A DNA stretch of 64,000 bases, taken from NCBI RefSeq assembly GCF_045689735.1, contig NZ_CP142685.1:868001-932000 (forward strand). The letters are read 5' to 3'. Positions 59,979-64,000 of this stretch are shown in pieces. The notes beneath the pieces are model-generated. The model was not told where the DNA came from. It searched no databases and was given only the letters and a program-made list of their open reading frames with translations. This stretch comes from Halothiobacillus sp045689735 (lineage in GTDB: Bacteria; Pseudomonadota; Gammaproteobacteria; Halothiobacillales; Halothiobacillaceae). Position 1 is the stretch's first letter, and every line of letters starts with the position of its first letter. Position numbers and translations under genes: made by a program.

Positions 59979-61771
59979 GTCTTGGCCTCTAGAATCAACA
60001 GTTGGATGGTGCGACGCGCCCGCCGCCGCCAAAGCCAGATACTCAGACCCAGCAAGGGGAGGGCAATGAGATTGGCGATGAGAACGCCCCACCACTGAAT
60101 ACCGCCTTGGGTCGCCGGCAGGGGCGAACGGGAAGGCGCGGTCGTGGCGGTGGTCTGTTCGGCGGCAAGCGCCACTAGGTTCAGGGGAGGCAGCTCAAGC
60201 CGGATACTTCGTCCGGTGGTGAGCGTGCCCTGAAGTTCGGCCTGCAAGGTGCAAGGCACATCGTTCGGCGTGGGCGCCGGCAGCGTTTGGATAGTCTGGC
60301 TCAGCACAAGGTTGATGGGGATTTTTGCCGGCGTGTGGTTGGGAGAATTTTGGCAAAGCCATTCCCCCGTCAAACTTGCTTTGCCGGGTTCGATGACGGT
60401 GGGGTCCTGGGTAACCGTCACCGATCGGCTGGCGGGCACGGTTCCCTGTGCGGCCTGGCTGTGTGCGGTCAGTTGAATCGGTGCTTGAGGTGCCATGGCA
60501 AAATTTTGGCGCCAGTCGCGTTGAAAAGTAGGGCTTTTTGCCGTGGCCACTAGGCTATAAATGCCTACAGGATCAATAAGATGTAATCGATAATTGAATC
60601 GTCCATCGCCGCCGATAATATCCGGGTCTGCGCCCTGATCGTTGAGCGGGATGGCCTGAATGACCTCGTTGCCTCGGGTTTCTTGGAGTTCGGCTTTGAT
60701 CACTTGAGTCAACGCGGGCTGGCTGACGATCTGATCGTGATTTGTGAGATGCAAATTGCCGTCGATGACCTCGCCGGGATAAATTCGGGTGGGTAATTCG
60801 GTCAGCCTGAGTTTGAGATCGGTCAGGATCAGCGCCCGGTTGTCCGGGTCTTTGGCGCCAATAATCTGCCACTGACCCGGCGGGGGATTTTCGATGGTAA
60901 TCAGATCGCGCCCGCCGCTGTCATCCCATCGCCAGCCGGGTAATTGACGAGATTGCTCGATGCCAATGATTTGTCCGTCCGGGCGTTTCAAGCGGTTGGG
61001 CTGGTTGGCCTGATCTCGGAAAGCAAGAATCGTCAATTCCTTGACAGACGGATCAACCAGGAATTTGTTGTCCTTGAGCGGCAGACCGTCCCGCGGTGCG
61101 GCGGCCTCAAAAATCTTCAAGAAAGCGCGCTGCAGTTGATCGGCCGACTCGGCGGCCACGAAGATGCCGCCAGTATCCGCGGCGATTTTGGCCAGTAGCT
61201 GACTGTCCGCCTCCTTCGATAAAGCGATGGTGTGGACGCGAATGCGTTCGGCGCGCAGTTTGGGAATGAGTGTATCGAGCAATGCCTGTTGCGCGCGGGC
61301 GTTGATTGCGGGGTCGGGCGAAATATCCACCATGCCATCGGAGAGCAGCAAAATGTTGCGGTCCGTGCCGGTTTGCCATTTGGCCGCCGCATCACTGAGC
61401 GCATGGGGAATGTCGGTGAACGGTTCGTTGGAGCGAATTCGGTTGGCGATGGCGCGTAATCTGGCCTTGCTGGCGGCGTCGGCTGGTTTGGGCGGCAGCA
61501 TGGCCGTCACCTTGTCGCCAAAAAACCAGACGCCCACCCAGGCCGACGGCGGGAGTAAATCCCCCAGCAGCCGTAATGCCGGTTGCCGCAAATTCTGCGG
61601 ATCGGTGTGCTTCATGCTGCCTGAAACATCAATTAAAACATGGAGTTCCGGCGGGGTTTCCGCGCGGGCACAACCCAGCCAAAACAGGGTGCACACCAGC
61701 AGAAGCCAATGCGGCCGCAGATGGCCGGTCACGCGGCGAGACAGGCAGGAAGATGGGTGGGGTGCTGGCAT
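59975..61771 (-). CDS. von Willebrand factor A domain membrane protein
   Basis: This 598-residue protein has a signal-like hydrophobic segment at about 21-37 and a vWA domain at about 45-240. The MIDAS motif is LIDVSGSMKHTDPQNLR, then FTDIPHAL, and ILLLSDGMVDI. A beta-rich periplasmic region follows to about 540, then a C-terminal membrane helix and an arginine-rich end (WRRRARR). Layout resembles the gammaproteobacterial vWA family I recall as TIGR03503, but that assignment is uncertain. GAGG precedes the ATG. The partner membrane protein gene overlaps its stop. Confidence 0.82.
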   Translation of the reverse strand: MPAPHPSSCLSRRVTGHLRPHWLLLVCTLFWLGCARAETPPELHVLIDVSGSMKHTDPQNLRQPALRLLGDLLPPSAWVGVWFFGDKVTAMLPPKPADAASKARLRAIANRIRSNEPFTDIPHALSDAAAKWQTGTDRNILLLSDGMVDISPDPAINARAQQALLDTLIPKLRAERIRVHTIALSKEADSQLLAKIAADTGGIFVAAESADQLQRAFLKIFEAAAPRDGLPLKDNKFLVDPSVKELTILAFRDQANQPNRLKRPDGQIIGIEQSRQLPGWRWDDSGGRDLITIENPPPGQWQIIGAKDPDNRALILTDLKLRLTELPTRIYPGEVIDGNLHLTNHDQIVSQPALTQVIKAELQETRGNEVIQAIPLNDQGADPDIIGGDGRFNYRLHLIDPVGIYSLVATAKSPTFQRDWRQNFAMAPQAPIQLTAHSQAAQGTVPASRSVTVTQDPTVIEPGKASLTGEWLCQNSPNHTPAKIPINLVLSQTIQTLPAPTPNDVPCTLQAELQGTLTTGRSIRLELPPLNLVALAAEQTTATTAPSRSPLPATQGGIQWWGVLIANLIALPLLGLSIWLWRRRARRTIQLLILEAKT

Positions 61772-61829
61772 CCAGCCCTCGACTTGATTGATAATGCGGC
61801 GCCAGTGTACTCGCAAAAACGAAGGTCGT

Positions 61830-63494
61830 ATGGCACAGTATATTTTCACGATGAATGGGGTGGGCAAGCTCGTTCCGCCGAAAAAGTTCATTCTCAAAGA
61901 TATTTACCTCAACTTCTTTCCCGGCGCCAAAATTGGCGTGCTTGGCTACAACGGGGCGGGTAAATCCACCCTGTTGCGTATCATGGCCGGTGTCGATAAA
62001 GACATCGTCGGCGAAGCACGCCCGCAGCCGGGCATCAACATCGGCTATCTCAAGCAGGAGCCTGACCTCGATCCCGCCAAAGATGTCCGTGGCAATGTGA
62101 TGGACGGGGTCGGCGAATTGGCCACGCTGCTGACGCGCTTCAATGAGATAAGCAATGAATTTGCCAACCCGGATGCCGACTTCGATAAATTGCTGGCGGA
62201 GCAGGCCGATTTGCAAGACAAGATCGATGCGGCGGGCGGTTGGGATCTGGATCGCAAGCTGGAAATTGCGGCCGATGCCCTGCGCTTGCCGCCCTGGGAT
62301 GCGGATGTCACCAAGCTTTCGGGGGGCGAGCGCCGCCGCGTCGCCCTGTGCCGGTTGCTGCTATCTAATCCGGATATGTTGATTCTCGATGAGCCGACCA
62401 ACCATCTGGATGCCGAATCCGTGGCCTGGTTGGAGCGTTTTCTGCAGGAATTTGCGGGCACCGTCGTCGCGGTAACCCACGATCGTTACTTTCTCGACAA
62501 TGTGGCCGGCTGGATTCTCGAACTGGACCGTGGGCAAGGGATTCCTTTCGAGGGTAACTATTCCCAATGGCTGGATAGCAAGGAAAAACGCTTGGCTCAG
62601 GAAGAGAAAACCGAATCCGCCCGGCGCAAAGCGATGGAGCAGGAACTGGAATGGGTGCGACAAAATCCCAAAGGCCGGCAGGCCAAATCCAAGGCGCGGT
62701 TGGCACGATTCGAGGAATTGCAGTCCGAGGAATTCCAGAAGCGTTCGGAAACCAACGAAATCTACATTCCCCCGGGACCGCGTCTCGGCGACAAAGTGAT
62801 CGAAGTGACCAATCTGTCCAAACAGTTCGGTGACCGGGTGCTGTATCAAGGCTTGTCGTTCAGCGTGCCGAAGGGCGGCATTGTCGGGATTATCGGGCCG
62901 AATGGTGTGGGCAAATCGACCCTGTTCAAGATGTTGATGGGTGAAGAGAAACCGGATTCCGGTGAAATCAGTCTGGGCGAAAGTGTCGAGCTTTCTTATG
63001 TGGCTCAAGGTCGCGACAACCTCGAAAACACCAAAACGGTTTGGGAGGAGGTGTCGGGTGGCTATGACATCATCACCGTTGGCAAATTCGAAATGCCTTC
63101 CCGCGCCTATCTCGGCCGCTTCAATTTCAAAGGCACCGATCAGCAAAAATTCATGAAAGACTTATCGGGCGGTGAGCGCAATCGCGTGCATTTGGCCAAG
63201 TTGCTCAAATCGGGCGGCAATGTGCTCCTGCTCGACGAGCCGACCAACGATCTGGATGTCGAAACCCTGCGTGCGCTTGAGCAGGCGATTCTGGATTTCC
63301 CGGGTTCCGCGATGGTCATCTCGCACGACCGCTGGTTCCTGGATCGGATCGCCACGCATATCTTGGCTTTTGAAGATGATGGCGCGGTGGTCTTTTTTGA
63401 GGGGAATTTCCAGGATTATGAAGCGGATCGGCATAAACGCTTGGGTACAGATGCGGATCAGCCCAAACGGCCAAAATATACGCGCCTTGCGTGA
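61830..63494 (+). CDS. ettA: energy-dependent translational throttle protein EttA
   Basis: EttA is an ABC-F ATPase that binds the ribosomal E site and gates the first elongation steps according to the ATP/ADP ratio. The ATG at 61830 has GAAGG 5 bases upstream and gives 554 residues. Two ABC domains show GYNGAGKSTLLRIMAGVD and GPNGVGKSTLFKML, signatures LSGGERRRVALCRLL and LSGGERNRVHLAKLL, and ILDEPTNHLDAESVAWLE. The arm and linker have EWVRQNPKGRQAKSKARL. It is divergent from the vWA gene with 58 bases between. Confidence 0.96.
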   Translation: MAQYIFTMNGVGKLVPPKKFILKDIYLNFFPGAKIGVLGYNGAGKSTLLRIMAGVDKDIVGEARPQPGINIGYLKQEPDLDPAKDVRGNVMDGVGELATLLTRFNEISNEFANPDADFDKLLAEQADLQDKIDAAGGWDLDRKLEIAADALRLPPWDADVTKLSGGERRRVALCRLLLSNPDMLILDEPTNHLDAESVAWLERFLQEFAGTVVAVTHDRYFLDNVAGWILELDRGQGIPFEGNYSQWLDSKEKRLAQEEKTESARRKAMEQELEWVRQNPKGRQAKSKARLARFEELQSEEFQKRSETNEIYIPPGPRLGDKVIEVTNLSKQFGDRVLYQGLSFSVPKGGIVGIIGPNGVGKSTLFKMLMGEEKPDSGEISLGESVELSYVAQGRDNLENTKTVWEEVSGGYDIITVGKFEMPSRAYLGRFNFKGTDQQKFMKDLSGGERNRVHLAKLLKSGGNVLLLDEPTNDLDVETLRALEQAILDFPGSAMVISHDRWFLDRIATHILAFEDDGAVVFFEGNFQDYEADRHKRLGTDADQPKRPKYTRLA

Positions 63495-63523
63495 CATAGA
63501 TGGATCGTGGATCGCGAGCCGCG

Positions 63524-63546
63524 TGGATTTTTCGCCAAAAAATCCC
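63524..63546 (+). terminator. hairpin after ettA
   Basis: GGATTTTT and AAAAATCC form an eight-pair stem around CGCCA. It lies about 30 bases past the ettA stop. It lacks a T-tract after the stem, so the role is tentative. Confidence 0.4.
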
Positions 63547-63584
63547 GGCTTGCCAGTAAGCAATAATTTCACGGAGTAGAGAAG

Positions 63585-64000
63585 ATGATCAACCCAGCGC
63601 TTGAACAAGCCATTGTCAATAAAATCGTCGAGAAGGGCATTGCATTGCCGGTGTTGCCGGATGTTGCCCTGCGCGCGCGGCGCATTGCTGAGGCACCGGA
63701 TAGCACGGTGCAGGATTTGGCGGATGTCGTGGCGCAGGATCCGGCGATTGCGGCGCGTTTGATTCAAGTAGCGAACAGCGCGCTTTACCGGGGTACGAGC
63801 AAAATCGATGGGTTGAACCATGTCATTGCGCGGCTCGGGATGCGTACGGTGAGCCAACTGATCGTGTCGCTGTCGACTCAGCAACTCTTCAAGGCAAACC
63901 ATCCGGTGGTGAAAAAGGCGATGCAGGATCATTGGTCCTTTTCTGCGCAAATCGGCGCGCTGTCCCACCGGATTGCTCGGGAATACACCAAACTCGATTC
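63585..64000 (+). CDS. HDOD domain protein, N-terminal part
   Basis: An open frame starts at ATG 63585 (GGAG at 63573) and runs off the window after about 138 residues. It matches an HDOD domain: LPVLPDVALRARRIAE, VQDLADVVAQDPAIAARLIQ, VANSALYRG, LNHVIARLGMRTVSQLI and the helix near KKAMQDHWSFSAQIG. HDOD proteins lack the HD catalytic residues and act as signalling adaptors, often in cyclic di-GMP or chemotaxis networks. What follows the domain is outside the window. Confidence 0.92.
   Translation, partial: MINPALEQAIVNKIVEKGIALPVLPDVALRARRIAEAPDSTVQDLADVVAQDPAIAARLIQVANSALYRGTSKIDGLNHVIARLGMRTVSQLIVSLSTQQLFKANHPVVKKAMQDHWSFSAQIGALSHRIAREYTKLD

Overview
The window is a stretch of a gammaproteobacterial chromosome. 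It has about 57 protein-coding genes, two of them cut by the window edges, and two tRNAs. Several linkages are typical of gammaproteobacteria: eno-ftsB-ispD, rluC/rne divergent, sspA-sspB, ftsK-lolA-rarA, miaB-ybeZ-ybeY-corC-lnt and clpS-clpA. The sequence is moderately GC-rich. A two-gene YeeE/YedE sulfur-transport pair, an Arg32-type EF-P and a sigma54/sigma28 flagellar hierarchy suggest a motile, free-living organism, perhaps a sulfur-oxidising lineage such as Halothiobacillus. That last placement is a low-confidence inference. There is no prophage, CRISPR array or intact insertion sequence.

Layout. 1-3090: kdsA end, eno, ftsB, ispD (LPS precursor, glycolysis, division, isoprenoids). 3150-4346: a flavoprotein on the minus strand. 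4510-11670: flagellar genes flgF to flgL, with a sigma54-type promoter before flgF and a near-perfect sigma28 promoter before flgK. 11762-13919: two uncharacterised proteins, one with a threefold repeat and one with two V4R-like halves. 13951-20334: nitroreductase, infA, then clpA/clpS/sppA/HAD/rluC on the minus strand. 20335-23395: rne with a 470-base structured leader. 23720-30472: yggU, uup, cydC, cydD and a PAS protein, all minus. 30689-37208: dusA, then miaB-ybeZ-ybeY-corC-lnt. 37253-44752: SbmA-like ABC transporter, grxD, dienelactone hydrolase, hslR, the YeeE/YedE pair, minE/minD without minC, and a DUF4010 membrane protein. 44930-50909: sspA, sspB, ftsK, lolA, rarA. 50982-58005: tRNA-fMet, efp, a double cupin, tRNA-Leu, a diguanylate cyclase, galE, and a basic amino acid decarboxylase. 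58166-64000: ispF, a two-gene operon of a membrane protein and a vWA protein, ettA, and the start of an HDOD gene.

The most interesting material is non-coding. (1) Two inverted copies (23575-23734 and 48713-48868) of a 155-160 base element made of five consecutive hairpins, with paired base changes that preserve stems. One copy supplies the last codons and stop of yggU. (2) A candidate sigma54-dependent small RNA at about 40580-40690: good -24/-12 promoter, 5' stem, exposed CTCCTCCTG anti-Shine-Dalgarno segment, strong terminator. (3) A 143-base MITE-like insertion between sspA and sspB, with imperfect terminal inverted repeats and a CTGAT direct repeat on both sides. (4) A long hairpin-rich leader on rne, plus a pentad of TERVFYPP repeats at the end of RNase E.

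All gene calls rest on reading translated sequence and recalled family features. No database search was run.
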